A program made the position numbers and the translations under genes. The notes beneath the pieces were generated by a model. The model was not told the origin of the DNA, searched no databases, and saw only the letters and a list, made by a program, of their open reading frames with translations. A stretch of 64,000 nucleotides of DNA from Umbelopsis ramanniana AG (taxonomy: Eukaryota > Mucoromycota > Umbelopsidomycetes > Umbelopsidales > Umbelopsidaceae): positions 186,001 through 250,000 of the forward strand of contig NW_026252093.1 of the NCBI RefSeq assembly GCF_025399195.1, written 5' to 3'. Shown piece by piece: positions 29,340 to 39,911 of the stretch; the stretch's first letter is position 1, and each line of letters starts with the position of its first letter.

Positions 29340-30333
29340 ATGCCTCACAAAAGAGCGAAAGCAAGCGTTAGGAATGCAACTAAAGATAAGAGGTAAGATA
29401 AAGAATACGGAATATTACAGTCTTTAACTTTATGATTTGGCATGCTGACTCCAATCTAGACTGGATCTGCCAGCTACCTCTGACAAGTTTTCAGATACTC
29501 CTGGAGCCTTTAAGAGATTGATGAAAGCGAAGGAATTTGCTGCGAAGAAGGCCCAAGTGAAGAAGGCCCAGAAAGAAGAAGGTGGAAAGGAAGCAGCTGA
29601 GGTATTTAGGCTCAGATGATTGATGTGTGCGAAAAAGTATGTTAGTCCTAATTTCTCAATTGGCATTGTAAAAGCGAAACATACCGCAAATTCGACCTGG
29701 TGAACGGATGAAAGCATTTAGTCAGTAAGTAATATTCTGATTGAAGATATGAATGCATGCACGAGGACACCTGCTAACCCATAAAATTTGATAGGCGTGT
29801 AGAGGAAGAGATGCGTGGTACCTTTCTTAAGTCCGTTCGCGAGTCCAAGCCAGTGACAGAGAGAAAACGAAAATACAGAGACAACAAAAAGGAGAGGGAA
29901 AGAGCTAAGAAACAAAGTAAACTAGAAGATCGAACTGACGACTGGGGCAAACTGCGAGATGATGTGAAGTTTGGAGAAGTTGCAGATGCACCACCAATAC
30001 TGAAGTCTATCCCCAAAGCTCGTGGTGCCGCCAAAAAGGTAGATATAAACTATTCTCCTTACAGCACATCTATTTTATTGACATGCATTTCAAATTTTGT
30101 AGGCACTGGAAGCCAAGTCAGCAGAGGCTATGAAGACTACGCAGAAGGATGGTTATCAATCAGAAGAGGATGAAAACATGAAAATGCTTAAAGCGTCGCA
30201 CAAGAGAAAGCTGAGCAACCTCAGTTTGGCCTCTCGTAAAGCTTTGGACGTTGAGCGTGAACGTGCCATCAAGTTATATCGCATGAAGAAAGCGCAGAAA
30301 ATGCAAGTCTCAGGCTTAACACCACTGGTTTGA
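29340..30333 (+). CDS. CCDC137-like nucleolar protein
   Basis: Five exons: join(29340..29392,29460..29601,29675..29724,29795..30038,30103..30333), 239 aa. Very basic and coiled-coil (about one third Lys/Arg). It shares with human CCDC137 the segments IPQIRPGERMKAFSRRVEEE and LRDDVKFGEVADAPPIL (human RDTVKFGEVVLQPPEL). The N-terminus MPHKRAKASVRNATKDK looks like a nucleolar or ribosome-biogenesis signal. CCDC137 is nucleolar in animals; fungal relatives are poorly studied, so a ribosome-biogenesis role is inference. Confidence 0.82.
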
Positions 30334-30835
30334 TTGTCGCATCACAGTTGATTCCCTGTGCCCTGCCCTTGTTTATCTTTTTTTTCTTAGACGATAGCAC
30401 CACTTCATTCAATCAATGTATATACCATCCTCAATAGAAGGTGTCATTTTTAATAACAAAGTAATTGCTTTGGCACAATATGAAGAAGCACATTGGCAGG
30501 AGCAAGTACGATGCACTCTGTTCGTCAAGCGGTATGCTATAGACAGTTATAAAGGAATGAGCATAGTCTACTTCACTAACAATGATAAGAAAGCAATGTT
30601 AACAAACATATCCAAGAAAATTCAGCCAAGTGCCAAGGCGTACCAAAAATACTGCCTGGAAATCCCGTTTTGAGTCATTTCAGTTACCGACATTTGGAGT
30701 GGTTACGGACCAGACAGCAAAGATGCAAGCCCCTCCCTCCATTCTCTATAAAACATTGATATTTCTTCTTCTTCTGAAGATCTCCATACAGTTCGCAAGT
30801 TAATTATTGAAATCCAACTCCAATCTATAATCATA
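30334..30835. other. Intergenic, ATG44 promoter
   Basis: About 500 bases. A plus-strand 85-codon frame at 30416-30673 (starts MYIPSSIEGVIFNNK) resembles nothing I know and is probably chance. The last 100 bases should hold the ATG44 promoter. Confidence 0.4.
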
Positions 30836-31131
30836 ATGACCATGTTCGGTAAAGTTGTGCACTTTGCAGCCGATGCTGTTCTTGTCTCCACAGTGTTGGC
30901 TGGAATCAAGCGCAGCACTGGTCTCCAGTAAGCATACCATCCAACGGCACAAAGACAGCATACTAGAAATACTCATTATTATCCTTTAGACCTGCAACTT
31001 CCACAATGAATATGGCTGATCCTTATGTCAATAAGTCGATAATTGATAAATACCTTGATATTGGCGACTGGGTTCTTGATACCACTGCCGACTTTATGAA
31101 ATCATCACCATATTTTGAAAAGAAACCTTAG
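30836..31131 (+). CDS. ATG44: Mitofissin Atg44 (DUF1748 small protein)
   Basis: Two exons: join(30836..30927,30990..31131), 77 aa, missed if introns are ignored. The sequence MFGKVVHFAADAVLVSTVLA followed by GIKRSTGLQ, then KYLDIGDWVLDTTADFMKSS and PYF, is the full DUF1748 pattern. This family includes S. pombe and budding yeast Atg44, an intermembrane-space protein that fragments mitochondrial membranes and is required for mitophagy. Met at 30842 (MFGKV) is an equally good start that removes two residues. Confidence 0.93.
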
Positions 31132-31380
31132 ATAATAATTACTAGTTGAACATAACATCATTTTGTAATAAACTGGCCTGCATGGATGCAAATGTAATAT
31201 CGACACCACCGTTTACTGACCCAGTGTTGTGTGTATCGAGGCGTGGTTTGATTTATGAATTTCCAACATCGACAAATAACACTAACCTACTCTAAAAACT
31301 ACTAGAAAGGTATTAAAAAAATGATCGGTAAGCACTAAACAATTACTATATGGCAGTTGGTGTGAGATTCTAGTATTTTA

Positions 31381-34065
31381 TCAAATGGAATCTAACTGAC
31401 GCATCCAATCTTCTGGTATACATGGGGTTAACGCATGACGAGAACTCATAGATGAAATTCCTTCTGGCTTTGATGACATATCTTGTTGTTCAGTAGAGTA
31501 GGTTGGAAGAGAAAATGGCAATATGAACTTGGAATCTCGTCGTTCTCTAATTTCTTCATCGTCATTTTCAAAACAACCACCGGATAATCGCCTGGATGTT
31601 ATTGAATCCCTATCAGTACTACCAGTCGACTCTACTGATTCAACATCAGTACTCAATCGATTGGCTGATTCTTCCCATTTCAATTTTTGTTGATTAGCCT
31701 GGTTACCGGATTCCAGTAACCTTCCTAGCTGTGCATCAACTTCCTCTGGAAGTTTCATTTCGTTCACTTCATATCTGTAATGGGTAACGCATCTTCGAAT
31801 TTGCAAAGCATTCAGAGCCGTCAGTTCGTTAACAGTTGCAGAAAATGTATCCCATTCTTGGAGTTGAGAGAGGCACTGTAGTAGTTGCAACAGTTGAGTT
31901 ACAGGATCAAAGCAACTCAATAAACCGGGTGGGAGTCGCTGTGATCGGACCCATTCTTCCAATACGGAAAGGTTCATGCGGACTTGAAGGGCCTTTGATC
32001 GGCATAGCATTTTTCGGTTGCCGAGTATGCGATTGAAGATTTCACAAGAGATATAATACAGGAATTGTGCCATTGCTTGCACGATGATGGAAGGTTGTAC
32101 GTGGTATGATCTAAAAACATAAATGGTAGATGACAATAAAGATATAATGGAGACCGGTGAAAGGTTTTTGGATGCTTTCGAGTCAGGCACAGGTCGACTG
32201 GCTAAGGAAGCTGTTCGCTTCAAGCTAGTCGCTGGGTCTGGTGAAGAGATGATGGTTGACTGTCGACGACTGCTCCCACGCCTAAAGAACCTCCATTCAT
32301 CCACAAAGCTGACTTGTTCCATTTCTCCTATTTGCTCATGTTCGAGCATGGACGGCTCCAAGATCTTGTCAATGCGATTTTGAGCATCCGCTATAATAAG
32401 CATATACGTCTCTGATATAAGCTCGGATAGCCCGATGTGGTATTCAGCAGCAGCAATCATGAGACCGCCATCGCGCTTGAGGTATTGTAGCAGTGTAGAC
32501 ATATTTGTCAGCCAGAAGCTTAAGGCATGAACATTCTTCGCGCTTGCCTAGAATGGAAGGTTTTTGTAGTCAGTTTATACGCACATTTTGCTGTTGCATG
32601 ATAAGCGTTTACTTTGACTGTACCTGGACACATTTTTTCAATCGCTTCATAGCTTCGCAAAGAACCATATCAACAGTATCCGCGTCGCAGTAGTAATGAG
32701 CAAATCTTGCGCAGAGATAAATGATGCTTGCTGGAACGAAAATTTCTTGTCTGGATTTTGGTGGCAAATCCATCTTAAAAGTGACTGTATCAAGAATCTT
32801 AGGTAGTTTTTGAGCATCAAAAACGAACATTTGATGTAGAAGACATTCATCCCATTTAAATTCGTCTACATCGTCAAAATCACTTTCAAACCGCTCGTCG
32901 TACGATGGTGATTTTAAAGATGCATCAAAACTGGACCAATCGCGGCTGGACAAGTCCGCTTCACTTCCAAACGAAGACGGAGATGACGAACGTCCAGAGT
33001 GACCAGGGCCAAAGCTAGAAATGCTGGAGATACTGTCTCGTGAATTCCTTGCCAGCAAATCGTTCAAACTTTTGTTCTCCTTGTTAATAAAATCAAAAAC
33101 CGAACAACCAGAATTTGATTTGGGTGTAGGGCAGCCTCCATATTCGATTAAGGTCCTGACGATTTCCTCGTGGCTATTGTTCGCAGCCCACATCAATGCA
33201 GACCATCCAGCTACAATAGGAGATTATTCAAAGGAGGAAAGGTGATATGAATGTCAGTCAATCAATTGAAGTCATCCGGTTTGCATTGTTATTGTTTTTC
33301 CCTGGCTGCCCGATCAAAATAAAAAAACTTGTACTTACACTTATCCTGCCTGTTAGGGTTGGTCCCTGCTTCGAGAAGGGCTCGTAAAACATCTATTGCG
33401 CCAAAACAAGCAGCGTAGATTAAGGGTGTTGTCCCATCTTCATCCTGTCTATCAATATCTATAAATGGGATCAGTTGCTCCTGGGAAAGCATATGCCGTA
33501 TTTTTCTTGCATCTCCATTAGAGGCAGCTCTTGTGAATATCTTGGTTATGCGTTCAGTCTTTTCAGCATCACCCATGTCTCTGTAGCTCATTATAGTCTG
33601 CTCATCTTCAATCTTATCGCCAAGCATGATGAAATAACTAATAATGGGTTCGTTGTTGTTGTCTGAGTTTGTTTGCTGAGTTGGCGGAGCCTTCTTGACA
33701 ATTTTAGGCTTGATGTCAATACTAAGATTGGCAAGCTTTGGCTTTTGAATAGGCTGTTTAGTAGGTGCGATCGCTACTGGTAAGGCAAGAGGCTCTGACA
33801 GTTTAGTTGAGACGGATGTAGTTGGGATTAACTTTCGATTCTGCGTATTGGTAGGTGTCATAGTAGTGAGTATTGCAGATAGCTCTTGATAGTTTGCAGC
33901 AATTCTTGTCTTCAGCTCTTTTGCACCTGGCTTGGGCTGCGAGTCTAAAGACGCTTTTCGAAGAGGGGAGGCTAAGGACGATTTCCATTTAGGTGTAGTT
34001 GGTGGTGAATCATTTGGTAATGTTCGATTATGAACATGTGATGCATTCGAGTTCCTGGCGAGCAT
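31381..34065 (-). CDS. Ankyrin-repeat and DIL (dilute) domain protein
   Basis: Three exons: complement(join(31381..32547,32624..33210,33339..34065)), 826 aa. A disordered N-terminus (TP/SP motifs) leads to two or three ankyrin repeats near residues 175-285: ASNGDARKIRHMLSQEQLIP, DEDGTTPLIYAACFGAIDVL, GWSALMWAANNSHEEIVRTL. A Ser-rich linker follows, then a DIL domain: FWLTNMSTLLQYLKRD, IYVFRSYHVQPSIIVQAMAQ, FNRILGNRKMLCRSKALQVR, MNLSVLEEWVRSQRLP. DIL is the cargo-binding fold of class V myosin tails and afadin; without a motor or Ras-binding domain this is probably a cortical or endosomal adaptor. Ankyrin-DIL proteins of unknown role are common in fungi. Confidence 0.9.
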
Positions 34066-35058
34066 TGTAAAGCTGCAACCTCGACTATCGGTTTAACTGG
34101 CTAGCGAGTAATATAGTTGGTTATGGAGAAGGTTTATGATGAAACCAACACTTATAAAGCCTTTACGGTATAAAAGCAAAAAAAAAAAAAAAATGTAAAA
34201 ACGAAGGAAAGAAACAAAAAAGTGGTCCAAAAAGAAGAGGTGATAAAAAACAGTAAAATAAAATAAAATAAAAAAAGTATAATATAGAAGGTAAGTAGGT
34301 CAAGTCCAAAGCCAAGAAGCCGTGTGTGCCTGTATGTTGTGTCTGTGGAGAGAGGCGGCACAAAGAAATCAAACACAGTTTAAGCGGACAAATCCCGGTT
34401 GCGCAAACAATAATTGTGAGTTGGTTTTCTAATATTCTCAACGCAACCTGCCCTCTTTTTGTAGACACACTGTACATGAATTACGACATTGTTGACAGAC
34501 ATGTCTTTAACTTGTCCTGTCATCTGTCCTGTAAATGTTTGGCATGCATTCTCAGTCTATTCGTCGTTTTCTGGCACACCCCATGTGAAATGCCCATTGA
34601 TGCCGATCTCCGCCAGCAAAGTGTGCCACCAACAAAACTTTCCTATGGACTTGTCTGCCTTTAATACCGACTTCTGGTGTTCTCGAGGTAGAAAGAAATG
34701 TGTATTTTTAGATCCTGGTACTCACCACAGAGTACATAGGAAGCACTTTAGCTGTGTCTCAATTTCTATCTCAAAGGGACCGCTGCCCATTCAAGATGGG
34801 TCCGAGAGTTCCTTAGAATTATTCCCTATTCGTCTGTCGCTACCCAATGCAAATCGTGCTAGATTTTTACCCACAAACGTTCTCATGTAGATCACAGTAC
34901 TTGGAATTCATTGGATATTGGTGCTTCATTCTAACATATTAGATCTTCTAATTACGTTACCTGACTTGAAATTTATTAGTGTTATTTTACCATTTTTGCA
35001 ATGGTCTTGCCAGCAGATAATAACTATGATACACATAACAGGATCTAAATAATGCATG
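34066..35058. other. ~1 kb intergenic stretch
   Basis: An A-rich tract (14-15 A at about 34178-34192 and AAATA repeats to 34275) lies upstream of the ankyrin-DIL gene. Overlapping plus-strand frames at 34326-34890 (up to 133 codons, Cys-rich) have no splice context, no homology I know and strong frame ambiguity, so I do not call a gene. Confidence 0.45.
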
Positions 35059-35924
35059 CTAATAATAGTGGTCATTTCCATGGCCAAATTCGTAGTCATA
35101 TAATTGATATGAATCTCTAGATTTGCTATGTCTACTGAAGCAGCTTGCTATATACCCAATCGTGGTTATGATCAGACAAAAAGCAGAAGCAGCCAATGTT
35201 CCAATACTTGGACCCCACTTGAATGAGAGATCGCTGATAACTTGCTGAGCTATGGCAAAAGAAGTCCAATATGAATATATGGTCAATGCGATACCGATGC
35301 ACGCAGCTACCAGAGCGGCTAATGCGGAGGCGGCTCCAATAGCGCGAGGAAAGTTATGGCGTTGCCAATGTCGAATAGCAGCGCCGCCTATGTGGTTCAA
35401 ATTTACTTTAGTACGGAGTGTATCTTGTCTATAATCAGGGCTTTTTGATTGCGTTCACGGTATGTGAATAAAAATAGTTTACCTAGCAGCGAGACAAAGG
35501 CTAGAATGGCGGCAAGAAAGATCAAAATTCCAGCCGCTTGATGCAATTTGGCTTGCGTACTGGGAATCGAGAATGGAAGGGTGGTGACGTTGAAAGCTTC
35601 TCCAAGTTGCGACAAATCTACACCAGTATGAGCATTATTTCATCATTCCAAAATATCGTTGCATCCAACATTCTTATCATGCTTACCATAGCTGTAGCCA
35701 ATAGCAGCCTTCGTGCAGCTTTGGAGGGAATCTCCTTGGAATAAGCAAGAATTATATACACCATATCTGATTGACTTGCCAGTAGAGGATGAACTAGCTT
35801 CGACGAGAAACAACTTTGGTAAAAACGTGCTTGTGAATGTAGTTCCAATGTTTGTAAACACAAGCAGGAGGACTGCAAAGAGAGCAGCCAAAACCCCAAA
35901 AATCTGCGGGGACGATCCACCCAT
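35059..35924 (-). CDS. SUR7/PalI (Rim9) family membrane protein
   Basis: Three exons: complement(join(35059..35387,35483..35617,35687..35924)), 233 aa. Four membrane segments: IFGVLAALFAVLLLVFTNIG near the N-terminus, AAGILIFLAAILAFVSLLG, AIGAASALAALVAACIGIAL, and IGTLAASAFCLIITTIGYIA. Between the first two is an extracellular loop with the paired-Cys pattern of the family (YNSCLFQGDSLQSCTKAAIG). SUR7/PalI proteins act in eisosomes or in pH sensing through the Rim/Pal pathway; the sequence does not decide which. The short C-terminus ends YDYEFGHGNDHYY. Confidence 0.82.
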
Positions 35925-36556
35925 TGCGTGTTTCCTAGTGCCCTGTCGAAATTGTCTCCTGTTTCAATATGTACTTTTATGTATCTCTATTAGACCTCGA
36001 CGAATGTTCACGCAACAAGGTTGTAAGAAGAAAAAAGCAACAAGCAGTTGGAGGTCCCAGATCAAATAGCTGCAAATTTCGGTGTCACTAAATTTGTGCC
36101 TGCACTGGCGCACCCAATCATGACGCTGATGCAAATATTTGAGGGATATTTCTCCGCCACCATACCATGCCCTAAGCTTTGTCTTGTGGTTGATGATGTA
36201 GCTTCTCGAGATTGTGGAAGCGCACAAACAGAATTATTTTACCAAGAAGAGGGGTCAGCGCATTTACCATTTGGAGCAAATTCATACAAACAACTGAAAA
36301 AGACCAGGGCAATCACCTAAATCATGCTAAAACCCTTTATTTATTGGACAGACATGATGATTTTGTTCAATGCTACCAGCTTTTGAATGGTACAAGCCTG
36401 TAATGTTACCTTTACTTTGGTTTAACGTTCCCATTTGTTTTTGGTCCTACCAAATCATGCGTGAATGCCATGGTCACGTGTATCGCCAAGTTCGATTTCA
36501 AAAAAAGGGGGGTGGGCGGTATTCCAAAATGGTAGTTGTAACAAGGATCTTTGATA
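35925..36556. promoter_or_regulatory. Divergent intergenic region SUR7-like / TVP23
   Basis: 632 bases with no coding signal I accept. A CACGTG box lies at 36475-36480, 77 bases before the TVP23 ATG. Confidence 0.45.
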
Positions 36557-37468
36557 ATGGTAAGCCAAGGCAAAGGATCATTGACCTCAGAGACTTGCAT
36601 AGCAAGATGACTTAGTGACTGACCGCTCTTTTAACTTAGGCTGACGAAAGCCGAGTAAATTTGTTGGCGGATTCCACCACATTACAGCCGGACCTTGAAC
36701 AAGGTAGTGTTGGCCAAGGTGGCAGGTCTAATCAGCCGGGTCTTATTAGAGAATACTTTGAATCATCTAGGTAAGCATATATTATATTATCGGGGTATTT
36801 AGTTGCTGTACAACTCAACCATCGATTTTGGGTCTTTAGCCACCCTATTGCTCTGCTATTCTTTATTGCCTTCAGGCTTGGCGCGCTGTTGACATACCTA
36901 CTGGGATCCATATTCACCGACAATTTCACACTGATATTTGTAATCACAATATTGCTTCTTGCATTCGACTTTTGGACAGTCAAAAATGTATCTGGAAGGA
37001 TTTTGGTCGGATTACGCTGGTGGAACGAGATTCAAGAAGACGGAACGAACAAATGGGTATTTGAGAGCGCCAATGTAAGTCAACTTTTGATATATTTAGG
37101 AAATCTGGGAAAATGTGATCAGGAAAAGTGGCTAACGCGTTGATGATCAGCCCAATCGCGCCGGAAATGCAAACGATTCACGATTGTTTTGGACGGTTCT
37201 TTATGCTACACCTGTCCTTTGGATCTTGCTGGCCTTTACTTGCATCTTCACTTTCAAATTCGCATGGCTGGTCATCGTCGTCGTGGCTATCATTCTCAAT
37301 CTCGCTAATGTGTACGGTTACACGCAGTGTGATAAAGATGCCAAAAGAAAATGGGCAACTGGGCTTGCTGCACAATCAGCATTTGGAACTCTCGGTGGCA
37401 GCGTTGGAGGTTTTGCTGGAAAAATGTTCACTTCTGGTGTCAGTAGCATGTTCACTTCTCGAGGTTAG
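36557..37468 (+). CDS. TVP23: Golgi membrane protein Tvp23, ATG-only first exon
   Basis: Four exons: join(36557..36559,36640..36770,36840..37074,37151..37468), 228 aa. Exon 1 is just ATG followed by GTAAGC; exon 2 continues [22 protein letters not shown] lies in frame immediately before exon 2, so the splice is required. Family signatures: [91 protein letters not shown]. The protein has four hydrophobic segments. Tvp23 is a late-Golgi protein that works with Yip4/Yip5 in vesicle traffic. Confidence 0.95.
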
Positions 37469-37949
37469 AGTAGATATTGTTATAGCTCCCCATTCTTTTT
37501 GCTTTTGTTTAATAGAGAGAACATTACCATTTTCTTCACGATCGTGTCACCGTGAGCGTCTGACATCACCCCCAAGAAATGTTGGACGACCAAGGTCAAG
37601 AATTAGGTATTCTGGTTGCACCATCAGAGAAGACCCGAATAGGAATTCATTTCACACCAGACCTTTGCGCAGTTCACAAGCGACTTTTCTTGTACATGTC
37701 CCTTCCCAAAGTAATACAGAATATTCAAACGATATCACTCGGGCTGTTTTTGCTTTCTCGATCCTTCTTCCACTTTACGCTGTACCTGAAACATACCTGT
37801 CTGTTAGCTTTAGATAATACTGCATTGCGAGGCAGTTCAATCTGAGCAACTGTCTCTCCTTTTATTCTTTATCCCATCCCTTCCTTCCCTTCGAGATTTT
37901 GATATTGCCACCAAAGCTCGTCAAGAACTCAGCTTTTTTTTGTTCACCA
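37469..37949. other. Intergenic TVP23 to TBRG1-like
   Basis: About 480 bases, promoter of the downstream gene and 3' flank of TVP23. An 88-codon frame at 37579-37845 is probably chance. Confidence 0.45.
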
Positions 37950-39696
37950 ATGAGCAACTTGCAAGCACCAAATAACGATGCTCAAAGACATTACAACAGA
38001 CTTAATCAGCAATATGAACAACTAACAGAGGTTAGAATCTCGATTGCTTCAGCCACATGCGAAATGAACCACCACAATTCCAAACATGTCGTTTCGTGAC
38101 TTTCTAAACTACTTTTCACTTGTAGGAGCGCGGGTCGCTGGAGCAGGCTCTCCATCGAGCGAGGGACCGCATTCGCAAGCTGAAGCGAGAAAACAGGTTA
38201 GGATTAGCGCTGCATATCAGTACATCGTGACTGCCCATTTAACCCTATAAGTGCGCCTGCCTTGGCAATTCACCAAACGAAAAACTCAATTTAGTATATT
38301 GATCGACGTGATGAGAACAAAGTATCCTGAACTCGGTTACAGTGACGATGGGTACGTTGAGGTTCTAGACCTCTTGACGTGAATGAATAGAGTTTAGGCG
38401 GCTATCAATGCTAATTTGTCTACTATTTCCAATAGGCTCTCAGATGATGACGACAGTTCTACTCAAGACGGCTTTTTATCTAGCCGGGCGCATGAGAGTT
38501 CCTCTCCTGTACCTCATGCCACACGAAACGAGCGACATTCAGTAATTAGTATGTAGAAATTTTGATATTAGCTTCTGTCATTCAAAGAAGCATCGCCACC
38601 ATGCTAACGTTTAGACCTGAAGAATGGGATGATCGACTATCGGAGCAGCGGAGAACTAGCCGAGAAAGTTCAACTGTAAGGGATAGCTGTAGCTTTCAAG
38701 ATGTACAAGGTTTTCTGCTCTAATGTTTGTCTTGTTTTTATTTGCTTCAGTCATCTTTATATAGCATTCCACAAACCACAACAAGTACTATTCCGGAGAA
38801 ACGAAGACGAAGAACAGGCAAGCGAGATGATCGAACTCAGCCAAAGGCGGTTCAACCTTTACCTAGACGGCCAGACGGTACTATCGCCCTTCCTGTGACA
38901 ATAGGACGAGGCACAAATGAAGTGATCATTTACAGCATAGGTAGGCTTTAAAAATTCCACACTAATTTTCCTTTTTGATCCATCCACCCGAACCGAATTT
39001 CTGATATACCTTAATTTGTCCATAGGCTCTGTAGTCTGCGACAGAGAAGGCTTCCATAACCCTCGATACATTTGGCCAGTGGGATTCAAAAGCAAAAAAT
39101 ACTTGCCAAGTTTGACAACTCCTTCCAAAAAAACAGGCTACATAAGTGAAATTCTAGACGGTGGAAATGCTCCAATCGTACGTGTTTTTAGCTATTTTTT
39201 CTTTGCATTACATAGTTGGTCACCTGGATGCAGCCGCTAAATCTTCTTTCTCTCCCCCAAACCCACCAGTTTCAGGTTACACCAGAAGACTCACCAAGCA
39301 CGGTCTTTTCCGGGGCGTCTGCTAGTGGAGTCTGGAAGCAATTGCTAGATCAGATAGCAAGTTTAGGCGTGACAGCCAAAACGCATGCTAGTGGTCCAGA
39401 GATGTTAGGTTTATCTAATTTGGCAGTTACCAAGGCCATTCAGGTGAGAGACATCACTTTTACAAAAAGGCACAATAGCCCAAAATTAAATAGCGCGTAC
39501 CGTTTTGTTCCTCGGTCTGTAGGAATTACCCGACGCTGACAAGTGTACACGCTACGTCCCACAACGATGGCTAGATCAGAGCCAGGATCCATACCAGGAT
39601 CAAGAAAACGATGCTTCTTCACCTCTTGAATCATCCTCACTCTATATTGTTCATGAACAGCCTTCTTTGATGGACGGCTCTGATAGATCTTTGTAA
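37950..39696 (+). CDS. TBRG1-like FYRN/FYRC nuclear protein
   Basis: About eight exons; start ATG at 37950 (MSNLQAPNNDAQRHYNRLNQ) and stop at 39694-39696. A short coiled coil (ALHRARDRIRKLKREN) is followed by an acidic/Ser linker, a basic stretch (EKRRRRTGKR), then PDGTIALPVTIGRGTNEVII, FYRN (VVCDREGFHNPRYIWPVGFK, KKYLPSLTT) and FYRC (FQVTPEDSPSTVFSGASASG, VWKQLLDQI, MLGLSNLAVTKAIQELPDAD). Domain order and many residues match animal TBRG1, a chromatin-linked growth regulator; FYR domains otherwise occur in MLL/trithorax methyltransferases. No SET domain is present. Middle exon borders (38200-38800) are the least certain. Confidence 0.85.
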
Positions 39697-39911
39697 TTAG
39701 CAAAGGACAATATAGACATAACGCTTACCTACCAAAACTTCAATTTATGAATAATACTGTATTTCGAACCGAGGGAATTTTGCTTTGCCTTAGCTTTCCG
39801 TACTGAGAGATTTGCGTCAGGAAGCTTTAAGATACAATTTTCACCTTTCAGAAAGTTCATAGGTGTGACTTTGAATTGCCACTCGTTTCTGCTGCTGTCT
39901 CTCATTCAACA

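Noticed and set aside
34326-34890. Overlapping plus-strand frames up to 133 codons
   Set aside because: Several competing frames, no family resemblance, no splice context; probably chance in intergenic DNA.
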